Source of the DNA: Marinobacter bohaiensis
GTDB lineage: Bacteria; Pseudomonadota; Gammaproteobacteria; Pseudomonadales; Oleiphilaceae
Direction of reading: 5' to 3'
Length of the DNA: 64,000 bases
Assembly: GCF_003258515.1 (NCBI RefSeq)
Contig: NZ_QGEH01000001.1
Span: forward strand, 2,294,001 to 2,358,000
Positions 1 to 8,469 of this stretch are shown one piece after another. The notes beneath the pieces were generated by a model. The model made no database searches and was not told the DNA's origin. It worked only from the letters and a program-made list of their open reading frames with translations. How positions within the stretch are numbered: the stretch's first letter is position 1; every line of letters starts with the position of its first letter. A program made the translations under genes and the position numbers.

Positions 1-149
1 ACGAGCGCGAGCGGCTCGGCGGGCGTCGCGGAGACCGGAGCGTTCGTCCCAATGCCCAGCACCATGGCCAGAGCAGAGACGAACGCCCTCGTGGTCCGGC
101 CCGACGAGAGAAAACGACGCAGCCGGCCAAACAGTTCTTGAATGCACAT
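1..149 (-). CDS. N-terminal part of an exported protein (runs off the window)
   Basis: An open frame without stops runs from an ATG at 149 to the window edge (49 codons). It reads like a signal peptide: a basic n-region with paired arginines, a hydrophobic stretch (AFVSALAMVLGIG) and a likely signal peptidase I site after NAPVSA. An in-frame ATG at 191 would add 14 residues; neither start has a clear ribosome binding site. It lies just downstream of and in the same direction as the LysR gene. Only the export signal is visible, so the product cannot be named. Confidence 0.45.
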   Translation of the reverse strand, partial: MCIQELFGRLRRFLSSGRTTRAFVSALAMVLGIGTNAPVSATPAEPLAL

Positions 150-223
150 ATTGTTAAGGATGATCGAAACCGGTCGCGCTTGCCACTGCATTGTGGGCGG
201 CCGTTCAGCCACAGACTCGCGCG

Positions 224-255
224 ATCTCTCAGGCCGATGTAATCTCTCAGGCCGA
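224..255. repeat. 14-bp perfect direct repeat over the end of the LysR gene
   Basis: ATCTCTCAGGCCGA occurs at 224-237 and again at 242-255, an 18-bp period. The second copy contains the stop codon of the LysR gene (complement of 247-249). It looks like a small local duplication at the 3' end of the gene; no function is evident. Confidence 0.6.
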
Positions 256-1215
256 CAGGAGCGGCGCGCCGGAATCGGTACGCGGGAACCACCCTGATTC
301 GGAGGGCGGAGCGCCCAGGCGCTCGGCGAGAATGCCTTCCACCTGGTTGCGAATCCAGGTGATGGCCGGGTCCCGGTCGTGGCGTGCGTGCCAGATCAGG
401 TAGATCGCGGTGGGATTAACCTCAAACGGCAGGTCGGTCTGCCAGAGTCCGTCGTCGAATCCGGGTTTGTAGCTGATCAGTGACGGCACCGCCGCGATCA
501 GGTTGGACTCGCGCAGCATCTGCGGCACCACCGAAAAATGATTGACGGTCACCGCGATGCGCCGGGCCAGACCCTGCTGGTTCAGGTAATCGTCGACGAA
601 CCCATGGGCATCGCCGGACAGGGACACCAGCAGATGGCGCGCCTCCAGGAAATCGTCGAGCGTGACCGCCTCGCCCGCCAGCGGATGGTTCTCCCCCATC
701 GCCAGCCGATAGCCGCCCTGATACAGGAACTGGCTGCGCAGGCTGTGGTCGTGCTGGGTCAGTACGCCAATTGCCAGATCCGTATGGGCTTCACGCAACG
801 AGGTTTGCGCACCTTCCGGCGTGTAGGGCACAGCCAGCAGGTCGATTCCCGGCGCTTCCCGCTCCAGCCGTTCGACCAATGGCCGCCACAGGATCTCGAT
901 CATCACGTCGGTGGCCGCAATCCGGAACTGGCGCCTTGCCGTTGCCGGCTCAAAGCGCGTTTCGCCGACGGCGTTGGCCAGGTCGTGCATGGGCCGGTTG
1001 ACCTGACTCCACAGGCTGTACGCATAGGACGTGGGTTCGATATTGCGCCCCTTGCGCACGAAAAGTGGGTCGTTCCAGATCTGGCGCATCCGCGACATGG
1101 CGTTGGACACCGCCGGCTGGGTCATGGACAGCCGTTCCGCCGCCCGGGTGACGGACCGTTCCGCCATGATGGCGTCGAAAATATACAGTAACTGCAATTC
1201 GTGGTTTTTCATCAT
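247..1215 (-). CDS. LysR-family transcriptional regulator
   Basis: A 322-residue LysR-type regulator. The N-terminus has the winged helix-turn-helix (SVTRAAERLSMTQPAVSNAM) and the rest fits the type 2 periplasmic-binding-like effector domain. The ATG at 1215 is chosen because it starts just before the DNA-binding helix; an upstream GTG at 1248 would add 11 residues and has no better ribosome binding site. It is divergent from the monooxygenase/GMC oxidoreductase pair at 1486-4676, the usual arrangement for a LysR regulator and its target, so it probably controls that operon. The inducer is unknown. The N-terminal region is nearest in style to NodD/LinR-type members, which is an impression, not a tested assignment. 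Confidence 0.85.
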   Translation of the reverse strand: MMKNHELQLLYIFDAIMAERSVTRAAERLSMTQPAVSNAMSRMRQIWNDPLFVRKGRNIEPTSYAYSLWSQVNRPMHDLANAVGETRFEPATARRQFRIAATDVMIEILWRPLVERLEREAPGIDLLAVPYTPEGAQTSLREAHTDLAIGVLTQHDHSLRSQFLYQGGYRLAMGENHPLAGEAVTLDDFLEARHLLVSLSGDAHGFVDDYLNQQGLARRIAVTVNHFSVVPQMLRESNLIAAVPSLISYKPGFDDGLWQTDLPFEVNPTAIYLIWHARHDRDPAITWIRNQVEGILAERLGAPPSESGWFPRTDSGAPLLSA

Positions 1216-1278
1216 CGCACGCAACGGTTGGATTGCCCGGAAATGCACAAGCCGCGCATCGGGCGTAGAAGAGTGAAC

Positions 1279-1299
1279 GCGGTATGGAACCTCTACCGC
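1279..1299. promoter_or_regulatory. Candidate LysR operator between the divergent genes
   Basis: GCGGTA at 1279-1284 and TACCGC at 1294-1299 form a 6-bp inverted repeat with a 9-bp spacer. It sits 64 bp upstream of the LysR start and about 190 bp upstream of the monooxygenase. Size and place suit a LysR recognition site, but short GC-rich dyads are common by chance here. Confidence 0.3.
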
Positions 1300-1485
1300 A
1301 TTGCCATTATGCCGCTATCCCACGGCAACCCGTTTGCTTGTTCCTTCCGTTGTTTTGCCTAATCCCCTTCATGACGTCGCAGCGGATCGTACAACCCCAC
1401 CGATGTCGACTGTCCCCTCCGGCCATCGCCGGGACTGTCTGGACAACCTAAGCTACATCCATGACTGATTGCTTATGGAGTCATG

Positions 1486-2988
1486 ATGGCGCACAAGGAC
1501 TCGACACTGAACATTGTCATTATTGGCTCCGGCTTTGGCGGGCTGGGCATGGCCATGCAGCTCAAACGGGCGGGATTCGGGCATTTCACGATCCTTGAGA
1601 AAGCCGACAGCCTGGGCGGCACCTGGCGCGACAACACCTATCCCGGCGCGGCCTGCGATGTCCAGTCCCACCTGTACTCCTACTCGTTCGAGCCCAAGAG
1701 CGACTGGAGTCGAAAGTTCGGGCTGCAGCCGGAGATTCGGTCTTACCTGGAGCAATGCGCGGACAAATACCGCCTGCACGAGCACATCCGCTTCAACACG
1801 GAAGTCACCGCCGCCCGTTTTGACCGGGCGTCGGCGCAATGGCGTATCGAGACCCGAGACGGCCAGGAACATCGCGCCCACGTGCTCATCCCGGGCTGCG
1901 GCCAGCTCAATCAACCGGCCATGCCGGACATCGACGGCCTCGATCGGTTTCAGGGGCCCTTATTCCATTCCGCCCGTTGGGACCACGACGTGGACCTCGC
2001 CGGCAAGCGCGTTGCTGTCATCGGCACCGGTGCCAGCGCCATCCAGTTCGTGCCGCAGATCGTGCCCGAGGTGGCGTCACTCAAGCTGTTCCAGCGTTCC
2101 GGGGCCTGGGTGATTCCCAAGCCGGATCGGCCCTTCACCGGGTTCGAGCAGTGGCTTTTTGAGGCTATGCCCCTAGCCGACCGGCTGTACCGGGCGTTTA
2201 TCTATTGGCGGATCGAGACCCGGGCCCTGGCGTTTACCCGCTTTGGGTTCCTGCTCAACGGGCTGAAATGGCAGACCCGACGCCTGGCCCGCAGGCATGT
2301 GCGCGATCCCGATAAGCGCGCGAAGCTGATTCCGGACTACCCGGTGGGCTGTAAGCGCATTCTCATCTCCAACGACTGGTTCCCGGCCGTGGATGACGAC
2401 CGCGTCGACCTGGTGACGGACCCGATCGAATCCGTCGACGACAACGCCGTCATCACACAAGGCGGCGTGAGGCACCCGGTGGACGCCATCATCCTTGGCA
2501 CGGGCTTCCGGGCGACGGATTTCCTGACGCCGATGACCATTACCGGTCTCGACGGCCGCGATCTCAACGCCGTCTGGAAGGACGGCGCCGAAGCCTACAA
2601 GGGCATCAGCGTGGCGGGCTTCCCCAACCTCTTCCTGCTCTACGGGCCCAACACCAACCTGGCACACAGCTCCATCGTGTTCATGCTGGAATCCCAGATT
2701 CGCTATGTCATCAAGTGCCTGCGCCTGCTGCGTGATCCGGCCTTGCGATACATGGACGTCAAGGCCGATCGTCAGCACGACTACAACGCTCGACTGCAGG
2801 AGACGCTCAGTCACACGGTCTGGGAAGCCGGCTGTCATTCCTGGTACAAGACCGCTTCCGGCAGGAACACCAACAACTGGCCCGGTTTCACCTTCAGCTT
2901 CCGGCTGATGACCAGCAAACTGGAGCTGTCGGATTACGACCTGTACTCCGCCTATCCGGCCAACGAAAAACAAGGAAAACCGGCGTGA
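1486..2988 (+). CDS. FAD-dependent monooxygenase, Baeyer-Villiger type
   Basis: A 500-residue flavoprotein monooxygenase. It has an N-terminal FAD dinucleotide-binding motif (GSGFGGLG), the FAD-site block GGTWRDNTYPGAACD, a type I Baeyer-Villiger-like fingerprint (FQGPLFHSARWD) and a second, NADPH-binding Rossmann motif (GTGASA). The family inserts one oxygen from O2 into a ketone (giving an ester or lactone) or into an N or S centre. The ATG at 1486 has GGAG five bases upstream and is preferred over the ATG at 1483. The stop overlaps the GTG start of the next gene by four bases, so the two are co-translated. The DNTYPGAACD block argues for the cyclohexanone/steroid monooxygenase side of the family rather than AlmA. 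The substrate is not known. Confidence 0.85.
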   Translation: MAHKDSTLNIVIIGSGFGGLGMAMQLKRAGFGHFTILEKADSLGGTWRDNTYPGAACDVQSHLYSYSFEPKSDWSRKFGLQPEIRSYLEQCADKYRLHEHIRFNTEVTAARFDRASAQWRIETRDGQEHRAHVLIPGCGQLNQPAMPDIDGLDRFQGPLFHSARWDHDVDLAGKRVAVIGTGASAIQFVPQIVPEVASLKLFQRSGAWVIPKPDRPFTGFEQWLFEAMPLADRLYRAFIYWRIETRALAFTRFGFLLNGLKWQTRRLARRHVRDPDKRAKLIPDYPVGCKRILISNDWFPAVDDDRVDLVTDPIESVDDNAVITQGGVRHPVDAIILGTGFRATDFLTPMTITGLDGRDLNAVWKDGAEAYKGISVAGFPNLFLLYGPNTNLAHSSIVFMLESQIRYVIKCLRLLRDPALRYMDVKADRQHDYNARLQETLSHTVWEAGCHSWYKTASGRNTNNWPGFTFSFRLMTSKLELSDYDLYSAYPANEKQGKPA

Positions 2989-4676
2989 CAGAGACCACTT
3001 ACGACTACGACTTTATCGTCATCGGTTCCGGGTTCGGCGGCAGCGTCAGCGCCTTGCGGCTGAGCGAAAAAGGTTACCGCGTGCTCGTGATCGAACAGGG
3101 CCGCCGCTGGACGCCGGACAACCTGCCCCGCACCAACTGGCGCTTCTGGGATTACCTGTGGCGCCCGGCGCTTGGCCTTAGGGGCTTTCTCAGCCTGCGC
3201 CTGTTCCGGCATGTGATGATCCTCCACGGCAACGCGGTCGGCGGCGGCTCGATCACCTACGCCCAGACGCTGCTGGTGCCGCCGGATTCCGTCTGGCGCG
3301 ACGGCAACTGGGCCGGGCTGGACAACTGGGAAACCGTCATGCCCGAGCACTACGCCACCGCCAAACGCATGCTCGGCGTCACGCGCAACCAGCGCCCCGC
3401 AGCGGCCGATGACCGGCTGCAGGCCATGGCGCGTGCCGGCGGCGTCGAAGACAGCTTCTATTACACCGATGTGGGCGTTTTCTTCGGCGACGAGAACGAC
3501 CCACCCGGCACCGAATACACGGATCCCTACTTCGGCGGTGACGGCCCGCCGCGCCATTCCTGCATCGGCTGCGGCGGTTGCATGGTGGGGTGCCGCTACA
3601 ACGCCAAGAACACGCTGGACAAGAACTACCTCTACCTGGCGGAGAAACGGGGGGCGGAAGTGCGCGCCGAGACCCGGGTGGTGGACGTGCGCCCGCTGGG
3701 CCAGGCGGACGGCGCCGACGGTTACGAAGTCATCACGGTGCCGACGTTTGCCCGGGGCGGAAAACCGCGTCAGCGCATTACCACCCGGCAGGTGATTTTC
3801 GCCGCCTCATCCCTGGGCACCCAGAGTCTGCTGTTCGACCTCAGGGACCGCGGTTCCCTGCCGCGCGTTTCCGACGATCTCGGCAAACGGGTTCGCACCA
3901 ACTCCGAGTCCATCCTGGGCGTGCGCTACCCGGGCTGCGAGGACGACCTGTCGAAAGGGATCGCCATCGGCTCGGGGATTCACATCGACCGCTACACCCA
4001 CATCGAAGCGGTCCGCTACCCGGACGGTTCCAACCTGCTTAGCAGCCTGCTGACGGTCCTCACGGGCGGCCGTCCTGGCCCGACGCGCATCGGCCACTGG
4101 CTCGGCGCCCTCGGCAAGCTGATCGCCAAACGCCCGGTGGCCGGGCTTCGCAGCCTGTTGCCCTGGCGTTTTTCACGGGAAACGGTGATTTTCCTGGTGA
4201 TGCAGACCATCGAAGGCCACATCAACATGCGCTGGACGCGTCCGTGGTACTGGCCCTTCTCGAAAACCCTGACCAGTCACGGCGACCGGATACCCAGCTA
4301 TATTCCCGAGGCCAACGCCTTCACCGAGAAAGCGGCGCAGGCGACCGGCGGCATCGGGCTCAGCTCGTTTTCCGAGATCACCTTTAACGTGCCCATGACG
4401 GCACACTGCATGGGCGGCTGCGCCATGTCGGACAGCCCAGCCACGGGGGTTATCGACGCGCAGAACCGGATCTTCAACTACCAGGGACTGTATGTGGTGG
4501 ACGGATCCATGCTGTCGGCCAACCTCGGCGTCAATCCCAGTCTGACGATTACGGCGCTCGCCGAACGGGCCATGAGCTTTATCCCGCCCAAATCGTCGGC
4601 CTCTGCTGCGACCGTTGTCGACGTCATGATAGAGCCGGCGCCCGACACTTTGGGTGACAACGAGCCCGCGGAATAG
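2985..4676 (+). CDS. GMC-family FAD oxidoreductase, cholesterol-oxidase-like, with a cysteine cluster
   Basis: A 563-residue flavoenzyme. It starts with the FAD motif GSGFGGS and ends with a GMC-type block (HCMGGCAMSD, then VVDGSMLSANLGVNPSLTI) that holds the active-site and FAD-contacting residues. Near residue 190 a CIGCGGCMVGC stretch spaces four cysteines C-x2-C-x2-C-x3-C, followed by NAKNTLDKNYL. This pattern occurs in bacterial cholesterol-oxidase-like GMC proteins and resembles an iron-sulfur ligand set. The start is GTG at 2985 inside the stop of the monooxygenase gene. A likely joint role is alcohol-to-ketone oxidation followed by Baeyer-Villiger oxygenation of a hydrophobic or sterol-like substrate; this is inference. 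Confidence 0.85.
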   Translation: MTETTYDYDFIVIGSGFGGSVSALRLSEKGYRVLVIEQGRRWTPDNLPRTNWRFWDYLWRPALGLRGFLSLRLFRHVMILHGNAVGGGSITYAQTLLVPPDSVWRDGNWAGLDNWETVMPEHYATAKRMLGVTRNQRPAAADDRLQAMARAGGVEDSFYYTDVGVFFGDENDPPGTEYTDPYFGGDGPPRHSCIGCGGCMVGCRYNAKNTLDKNYLYLAEKRGAEVRAETRVVDVRPLGQADGADGYEVITVPTFARGGKPRQRITTRQVIFAASSLGTQSLLFDLRDRGSLPRVSDDLGKRVRTNSESILGVRYPGCEDDLSKGIAIGSGIHIDRYTHIEAVRYPDGSNLLSSLLTVLTGGRPGPTRIGHWLGALGKLIAKRPVAGLRSLLPWRFSRETVIFLVMQTIEGHINMRWTRPWYWPFSKTLTSHGDRIPSYIPEANAFTEKAAQATGGIGLSSFSEITFNVPMTAHCMGGCAMSDSPATGVIDAQNRIFNYQGLYVVDGSMLSANLGVNPSLTITALAERAMSFIPPKSSASAATVVDVMIEPAPDTLGDNEPAE

Positions 4677-4804
4677 AACGTGCCTTCACCCTGAGCGGCC
4701 GATCATTGCCAATGACTATCACACACATCGTAGGATCCGTCTTTCCACACCACTCCGAGGCCTTAGAATGGCGCCGTCAATCGATTAAACAGCTGGAGAC
4801 CACG

Positions 4805-4981
4805 GTGGAACGCAAGATCCTCGTTCACATCAACGACCGCAACGAAGTGCATTTTCTCGCCGGCGCCGCCCAGGCCCGCGCGCTGCTGGACATCGGTGGC
4901 ACGCCCTATGTCTACAACGACGCGGGAGAGCGCTTCCAGATCGAAATGCGCGGCGGCAAGGTCAGCCTCATCGGCGTCTGA
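4805..4981 (+). CDS. Small hypothetical protein, 58 residues
   Basis: A GTG at 4805 with GGAG six bases upstream opens a 58-codon frame. The product is mixed alpha/beta and soluble, with no signal peptide or cysteine: VERKILVHINDRNEVHFLAG then GGTPYVYNDAGERFQIEMRG. An ATG at 4706 in the same frame would give 91 residues, but that extension covers the intergenic region and has no ribosome binding site. It is not recognised. It follows the GMC gene by 128 bp and probably has its own promoter. Confidence 0.5.
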   Translation: MERKILVHINDRNEVHFLAGAAQARALLDIGGTPYVYNDAGERFQIEMRGGKVSLIGV

Positions 4982-5054
4982 GCGTGGGTGCACCGCACCC
5001 ACTTCCCCAACCCCGCTGCCGATAATCGCCTGCCGATCCACTAACCGCCCGCTT

Positions 5055-5099
5055 ACCGTAGGTCCTACAATAAATCGCTTAAAAACATAAACCTACGGA
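5055..5099. promoter_or_regulatory. Nested inverted repeats upstream of the integrase gene
   Basis: CCGTAGGT at 5056-5063 is repeated inverted as ACCTACGG at 5091-5098, with an AT-rich 27-bp spacer. The left arm also belongs to a perfect palindrome GTAGGTCCTAC at 5058-5068. So the element CCTAC/GTAGG occurs three times in 45 bp. It lies 65-110 bp upstream of the recombinase gene and could be its operator or a core binding site for the recombinase itself. Confidence 0.45.
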
Positions 5100-5162
5100 G
5101 ATATTTTTAGATCGTGTGTTAACATGGTCGGTTGACGCCTTCATCACACGTCCGAGGTCACT

Positions 5163-5930
5163 ATGCCCAAATCCGGCCAGGCACGGGTTTTAACACCGGA
5201 ACAACAGCGCCACCTGTTCCAGGTGATTCGCGAACACCGCCACCCGGAGAAGAACGAGGCGATCATGCAGATCAGCTTCAAGCTGGGGCTTCGCGCGCAG
5301 GAAATCGCCCTGCTGCAGGTAAAGGAAATTGCCAAGCTCAACAGCACGGGCACCGATTTCGAGCTGTTGAGTGTGATGAGCCTGCCCGCGTCCTACACCA
5401 AGGGCGTGGGCGCCACGAGTCGTCAGCGCTATCAGCGTCGCACCATCAGCTTCGAGGTGGAGACGTTCGACCGGATCGTCCGGCAGATCGAAGCCCTGGC
5501 CCGCGCGGGAGCCGACATCCATCCGGAGGACTTCCACCCACCGGCCCGGCATCACAAGGGAAAATCCAGGGACCTGCCGCTGGTGGACGATGCATTGCGG
5601 GCGGCGTTAACCGACTACCTGCGCCTGCGCATTGAAAAGGCCGGCTCCCTGAAACCGTCGTCGCCGCTGTTCATAACCCAGAAAGGCGGCCCGTATTCCC
5701 CCAACACCCTCCAGGAACACATGGCGATGATGCTGCGACGCTGGGCTGGCGTGGAAAAGGCCAGCTCCCACAGTGGCCGTCGTTCGCTGATCACCCACGT
5801 AATCCATCGCCAGAAAAAATCGGTGAAAGTGGCCCAGAAGATTGCCGGCCACGTGAACCCCTCCACCACGCTGATCTACGAGGAGCCGCCCGAGGACGTG
5901 CTGGAAGACGCCCTGCGGGATATGGACTAG
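5163..5930 (+). CDS. Orphan tyrosine recombinase (phage-integrase family), catalytic domain only
   Basis: A 255-residue site-specific recombinase. The catalytic set is intact: Arg44 (LGLRAQE), His203 and Arg206 (HSGR), His230 (GHVN) and the nucleophile Tyr239 (TLIYEE). The separate N-terminal core-binding (SAM-like) domain of full integrases of 300-400 residues is missing: the catalytic fold begins near residue 10. GAGG lies five bases before the ATG. No phage, integron, transposon or excisionase gene is nearby, and base composition matches the neighbours. The stop overlaps the end of the convergent LysR gene by four bases. It may resolve or invert a local site, or be domesticated; its target is unknown. 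Confidence 0.85.
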   Translation: MPKSGQARVLTPEQQRHLFQVIREHRHPEKNEAIMQISFKLGLRAQEIALLQVKEIAKLNSTGTDFELLSVMSLPASYTKGVGATSRQRYQRRTISFEVETFDRIVRQIEALARAGADIHPEDFHPPARHHKGKSRDLPLVDDALRAALTDYLRLRIEKAGSLKPSSPLFITQKGGPYSPNTLQEHMAMMLRRWAGVEKASSHSGRRSLITHVIHRQKKSVKVAQKIAGHVNPSTTLIYEEPPEDVLEDALRDMD

Positions 5931-6862
5931 ACACCCGAACGCGTCGTCTCTTCGGCCAGAATGTCCAGGAACAGATCCCGCGCCCGATTGGCCCGGCCGT
6001 GGCTGCGGGTAATGGCCGTGATCTCCAGTGCATACTGCTTGCTGTCAGGCACCAGCGCGCGCAGGTCACCCGAGACCACCTGGGACTCAACGTAGCTGTC
6101 CGGCATGAAGCCGATGTAGGCGCCGGACAGGATCATGGCCAAACGCGCCTCGTAGAAGTAGGAAATCGCCGCCTTGTTCATGTCGGCCAGTTGGGCGCCG
6201 ACTTCGGGGCTGGTGTGAATGCCGGCGTGAACCACTTTGCTGGCCAGCACCCGGTCCAGGAGCTGCGGCGACGCCCCGGCGTCAAACAACGGATGCGCGC
6301 GGCTGCAGTAGAGGTGGCACTGATCCACGTAGAGGGTGCGGTAGTCCAGGCCGGACAGTTGTCGATGGCAGGGAATGAAGCCGATATCCGCCTCATCGTT
6401 GAGCACCATCCGCTCGATGTCGTTGAGGGCTTTGACGTCCAGCAACACGTTCACTTCCGGCGCCGCCTCCGCGAATCGGGCGATGGCGTCCGGCAGCCGC
6501 GAATGGGGGTCCATGCAGATGGCGTCGCTGGCGATAATCCTCAACTCACCCGTAAGACTGACGTGTAAGGCATTGACGCCGGAACGAAAACTCTCCAGGG
6601 CCGAAAACAGCGTTTTCATCAGCTCGTAGACTTCAATGCCTTCCTCGGTCAGCGAGAAGCCACCGCGTCCACGCCGGCACAGCTTCAGGTCCAGCCGCTC
6701 CTCCAGGTTGGCGATGTGGATGCTGATGGTGGATCGGCCGATGCTCAGCTCGCTCTCCGCCGCCGCAAACCCGCCGCACTCAACGACCGCCTCGAACACC
6801 TTGAGCAGCCGGATCTCGTAATCGCCCACCTGCCCCAGCTTGATCTTCAGGTCTTTCTTCAT
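5927..6862 (-). CDS. LysR-family transcriptional regulator, likely regulator of gabDT
   Basis: A 311-residue LysR-type protein. The helix-turn-helix is near residues 30-55 (GGFAAAESELSIGRSTISIHI), followed by the effector-binding domain. It starts at 6862, divergent from gabD (6979), with a 116-bp shared AT-rich region, which makes control of gabD-gabT the simplest reading. The inducer could be GABA, succinate semialdehyde or a polyamine; the sequence does not say. Its 3' end overlaps the integrase stop by four bases on the opposite strand. Confidence 0.85.
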   Translation of the reverse strand: MKKDLKIKLGQVGDYEIRLLKVFEAVVECGGFAAAESELSIGRSTISIHIANLEERLDLKLCRRGRGGFSLTEEGIEVYELMKTLFSALESFRSGVNALHVSLTGELRIIASDAICMDPHSRLPDAIARFAEAAPEVNVLLDVKALNDIERMVLNDEADIGFIPCHRQLSGLDYRTLYVDQCHLYCSRAHPLFDAGASPQLLDRVLASKVVHAGIHTSPEVGAQLADMNKAAISYFYEARLAMILSGAYIGFMPDSYVESQVVSGDLRALVPDSKQYALEITAITRSHGRANRARDLFLDILAEETTRSGV

Positions 6863-6875
6863 GCGCCCCGCGCCA

Positions 6876-6910
6876 TTGTTTGAAAAGTATCAATCTATAA
6901 ATGGAAACAA
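6876..6910. promoter_or_regulatory. AT-rich divergent promoter region with a wide inverted repeat
   Basis: TTGTTT at 6876-6881 and AAACAA at 6905-6910 form an inverted pair around a very AT-rich core, in contrast with the GC-rich surroundings. It sits between the divergent LysR and gabD genes. It probably carries the overlapping promoters and the LysR site; exact boxes cannot be set by eye. Confidence 0.3.
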
Positions 6911-6978
6911 CGTTATTTATCACACATTGGGACCAACCTACCATCGATACAAATCCACAACCCCGGATGGATAACGCC

Positions 6979-8442
6979 ATGACGCTGAAAATCGATCATC
7001 CAGAGCTGTTCCGCCAACAGGCTTTCATCAACGGCCAGTGGGTCGATGCGGCCAAGGGCCACACCTTCCCCGTGTTCAACCCGAGCAACGGCGACAAGGT
7101 TGCCGACGTGCCGGACTTGGGCGGTGCGGAAACCGCCGCGGCCATCGACGCCGCCGATGCGGCGCTCAAACCCTGGCAGGCGCTGACCGCCAAACAGCGC
7201 GCCAATCTATTGCGCCGTTGGTTCGATCTGATCATCGCACACCAGGACGACCTGGCCCGCATCATGACCACCGAGCAGGGCAAGCCGTTCGCCGAGGCCA
7301 AGGGGGAAGTTGTCTACGGCGCCTCCTTCGTGGAGTGGTTCGCTGAGGAAGCGAAGCGCCTCTACGGCGACGTGATCCCGGCCCACGGCCCGGACAAGCG
7401 ACTGCTCACCCTGAAGCAGCCGATCGGTGTGGTCGCGGCGATTACGCCCTGGAACTTCCCCATTGCCATGATCACCCGAAAGGTGGCCCCGGCTCTGGCA
7501 GCGGGCTGCACCGTGGTGATCAAGCCCGGCGAAGACACCCCGCTGAGTGCCCTGGCCCTGGCGCAACTGGCCCAGGAAGCCGGCATCCCGGAAGGCGTGA
7601 TCAATGTACTCCCCACCCTGCAAGCGCCGGAAGTTGGCCGCGTGCTGTGTGAGGACGGCCGGGTGCGCAAGCTGTCGTTCACCGGCTCCACCCCGGTGGG
7701 CAAGCTGCTGATGCGCCAGTGCGCCGATACGGTCAAGAAGGTGTCCTTCGAGTTGGGCGGCAACGCACCGTTCATCGTCTTTGACGACGCCGACATCGAC
7801 GCCGCCGTGTCCGGCCTCATCGCCTCCAAGTTCCGTAACGCCGGCCAGACCTGCGTGTGCACGAACCGCATTCTGGTGCAGGACGGCGTCCACGACGCGT
7901 TTGTCGAGAAGCTCAACGCCGCGGTGCGCGACCTGAAGGTCGGCGACGGCTTTGGTGAGGGCGTCACCATCGGCCCGCTGATCAACGACAAGGCCGTGAG
8001 CAAGGTGCGCCATCTGGTGGACAACGCCGTCTCCGCCGGCGCACAGATCGCCCAGCAGGACGCCGCCACGCCCGACTCCCCGAACTTCTACCCGCCCACC
8101 GTCGTTACCGGCGTGACCGCGGACATGGAGATCGCCCGGGAGGAAATCTTCGGCCCGGTGGCCACCGTGTTCCGCTTCACCGAGGAATCCGAGGCGGTGG
8201 CACTGGCCAACGACACCCCGTTCGGCCTCGCCGCCTACTTCTACAGCCGCGACATCGGCCGCGTGTGGCGTGTCGCCGAGGCGCTGGAGTACGGCATGGT
8301 CGGCATCAACGAGGGTCTGATCTCCACCGAGCTGGCGCCGTTTGGCGGCGTGAAGGAGTCCGGCATTGGCCGCGAAGGCTCCCGCTACGGCATCGACGAC
8401 TTTGTTGAAATCAAATACCTGTGCATGGGCGGCATTCGCTAG
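6979..8442 (+). CDS. gabD: Succinate-semialdehyde dehydrogenase (NADP+)
   Basis: A 487-residue aldehyde dehydrogenase that oxidises succinate semialdehyde to succinate, the last step of GABA breakdown. It follows E. coli GabD closely by motif: HPELFRQQAFINGQW at the start, TPWNFP, FTGST, the general-base segment ELGGNAPFIVFDDAD, and the active-site Cys292 in RNAGQTCVCTNR. The second cysteine two residues on matches the redox-regulated pair of GabD enzymes. The ATG at 6979 gives the usual length; frames from 6901 or 6967 add a leader not found in the family. gabT follows 27 bp downstream, so the two form an operon. Confidence 0.95.
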   Translation: MTLKIDHPELFRQQAFINGQWVDAAKGHTFPVFNPSNGDKVADVPDLGGAETAAAIDAADAALKPWQALTAKQRANLLRRWFDLIIAHQDDLARIMTTEQGKPFAEAKGEVVYGASFVEWFAEEAKRLYGDVIPAHGPDKRLLTLKQPIGVVAAITPWNFPIAMITRKVAPALAAGCTVVIKPGEDTPLSALALAQLAQEAGIPEGVINVLPTLQAPEVGRVLCEDGRVRKLSFTGSTPVGKLLMRQCADTVKKVSFELGGNAPFIVFDDADIDAAVSGLIASKFRNAGQTCVCTNRILVQDGVHDAFVEKLNAAVRDLKVGDGFGEGVTIGPLINDKAVSKVRHLVDNAVSAGAQIAQQDAATPDSPNFYPPTVVTGVTADMEIAREEIFGPVATVFRFTEESEAVALANDTPFGLAAYFYSRDIGRVWRVAEALEYGMVGINEGLISTELAPFGGVKESGIGREGSRYGIDDFVEIKYLCMGGIR

Positions 8443-8469
8443 GCCGGCCACATTCTGAGGAGAATTGAT

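Noticed and set aside
1486-2988. AlmA (long-chain alkane monooxygenase) as the name of the flavin monooxygenase
   Set aside because: The DNTYPGAACD block matches Baeyer-Villiger enzymes; AlmA has a YPGIRSDSDM-type block at this place.
5163-5930. A prophage or integrative element linked to the recombinase
   Set aside because: No phage, excisionase, replication or conjugation gene, no attachment-site duplication and no tRNA gene nearby.
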